From: Acidimicrobiia bacterium
GTDB lineage: Bacteria > Actinomycetota > Acidimicrobiia > Acidimicrobiales > SZUA-35
Assembly: GCA_029857855.1 (NCBI GenBank)
Contig: JAOUGG010000187.1
Location: 1-5,962 of the forward strand
Direction of reading: 5' to 3'
DNA length: 5,962 nt
In this document: one piece after another, positions 5,274-5,962 of the stretch
Layout of the letters: every line of letters begins with the position of its first letter
Numbering within the stretch: the first letter of the stretch is position 1
Program-made: the position numbers and the translations under genes
The notes under the pieces: generated by a model
The model's input: the letters and a program-made list of their open reading frames with translations, nothing else
The model's database searches: none
What the model was told of the DNA's origin: nothing

Positions 5274-5962
5274 ATGGTGGCCTCGTTCCTTCGTCGATTC
5301 CTCGCAGGAGCTCCGGGCTCGCAACGGTTGACCGGCCCACCGACCTCATCGAATGGCGCCTCGTCGATGCATCTGTATTGGGAGGTTCCACCTCAGCCAC
5401 TCACCGAGGTCCGGGCCGACCTGACGGTTCTCGAACCACCGGCGGTGACCAAGCTGTACTTCTGGGCGCTGCAGGTCAACTTCGTGTCGAAGGGCGTCGA
5501 CCGGGGCGGCGCTCACATCGGACTGCAACACCATCCGGCGTATCCCGGTGGCGGGGCCGTCAACTGGGGCGGCTATCATCCCCACGGTCGGGGCGAGCTC
5601 GACGGCTCCTTCTCGGAGCTCCCGTCGAGCCTCGACAACGTCAACACCCGCGACTACCGGTGGGAGGCGGGGAGGTCGTACCGGCTCCGGGTCTTTCGAG
5701 CCGACGAGGATCGCTGGCGGGGCACCGTGACCGACCTCGAAGACGGTGTGGAGACCGTGATCCGAGACCTGTCCGTCGAGGCCGACGCCCTCATCAGGCC
5801 GATGGTGTGGAGCGAGGTTTTCGCCGACTGCGACCACCCGAAGACGTCGGTGCGCTGGTCGAACCTGTCGGCCGACATGGCGGCAGGGGGCGAGGTTCGA
5901 GCGCTCAGTGTCCGCACGAACTACCAGAGCTTCGCCGACGGGGGCTGTGGCAACACCGACTC
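5274..5962 (+). CDS. Unassigned Trp-rich, probably beta-sandwich protein, cut by right edge
   Basis: I translated 229 codons from the ATG at 5274 without meeting a stop. After a Ser/Gly/Pro-rich N-terminus with no clear signal peptide (1-31), alternating hydrophobic strands begin: MHLYWEVPPQPL (32-43), KLYFWALQVNFV (60-71), AHIGLQHHPAYPGG (80-93), AVNWGGYHPHGRGEL (95-109), YRWEAGRSYRLRVF (128-141), RWRGTVTDL (147-155), IRPMVWSEVFADC (174-186) and TSVRWSNLSA (191-200). Seven tryptophans and many short beta-type runs suggest a carbohydrate-binding-like or jelly-roll sandwich, with a layout reminiscent of DUF3472-type domains; this is a guess, not an identification. Codon third positions are strongly G/C in this frame, which favours it over the opposing frame at 5346-5837. 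The start is supported by a leaderless -10 box; ATG at 5367 is an alternative. Function unknown. Confidence 0.72.
   Translation, partial: MVASFLRRFLAGAPGSQRLTGPPTSSNGASSMHLYWEVPPQPLTEVRADLTVLEPPAVTKLYFWALQVNFVSKGVDRGGAHIGLQHHPAYPGGGAVNWGGYHPHGRGELDGSFSELPSSLDNVNTRDYRWEAGRSYRLRVFRADEDRWRGTVTDLEDGVETVIRDLSVEADALIRPMVWSEVFADCDHPKTSVRWSNLSADMAAGGEVRALSVRTNYQSFADGGCGNTD

Noticed and set aside
5215..5400. N-terminal extension of the membrane protein to an upstream start at 5400
   Set aside because: The added residues are Arg/Pro/Ser-rich and would overlap the divergent gene. The ATG at 5214 starts at the first membrane helix and has a -10 box 6 nt upstream.
5346..5837. 163-codon minus-strand frame opposite the right-end gene
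   Set aside because: Motif-like strands, codon third-position G/C and a leaderless promoter favour the plus-strand frame. The minus frame reads as an Arg/Pro/Val-rich shadow.

Overview
The window looks like chromosomal DNA of a high-GC actinobacterium. The reading frames end almost uniformly in G or C. A GuaB3-type IMP dehydrogenase-like gene is present, a family mainly known from high-GC Gram-positives (and cyanobacteria). Several genes have a TANNNT box 6-7 nt before the start codon with no Shine-Dalgarno, as in leaderless actinobacterial transcripts. The Thr/Ser/Ala-rich stalk of the transpeptidase would suit a lineage such as Acidimicrobiia, but that placement is inference. No RNA gene, mobile element, CRISPR array or attachment site was seen.

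Layout. Minus strand, 1-1812: guaB3 (starts at 1812) followed by guaA (starts at 703, runs off the left edge). They overlap by 4 bases (GTGA) and form a guanine-nucleotide synthesis operon. A 182-bp divergent intergenic region (1813-1994) separates it from a plus-strand gene (1995-3290) for a secreted L,D-transpeptidase with three peptidoglycan-binding repeats. That gene converges, with a 20-bp gap, on a minus-strand ycaQ-family DNA glycosylase gene (3311-4507). Upstream of ycaQ on the minus strand lie an unannotated 52-codon gene (4553-4711) and a four-helix membrane protein gene (4765-5214). A 59-bp divergent region then leads to a plus-strand gene of unknown function (5274 onward, cut by the right edge).

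How the genes relate. GuaB3 and GuaA are very likely co-translated and act around IMP/XMP/GMP, although this GuaB3 has Ala where IMP dehydrogenases carry the catalytic Cys. The transpeptidase acts in the cell wall and is unrelated to the neighbouring operons. The membrane protein, small protein and YcaQ genes are co-oriented and closely spaced (53 and 45 bp). They may be partly co-transcribed, but each of the first two appears to have its own leaderless promoter.

Most of the window is housekeeping. The less ordinary elements are the Cys-less GuaB3 coupled to guaA, the 52-aa protein next to ycaQ, the run of leaderless-type starts at 4711, 5214 and 5274, and the unassigned Trp-rich protein at the right end. 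No clearly new multi-gene system is visible. No stretch over 300 bases lacks a gene.
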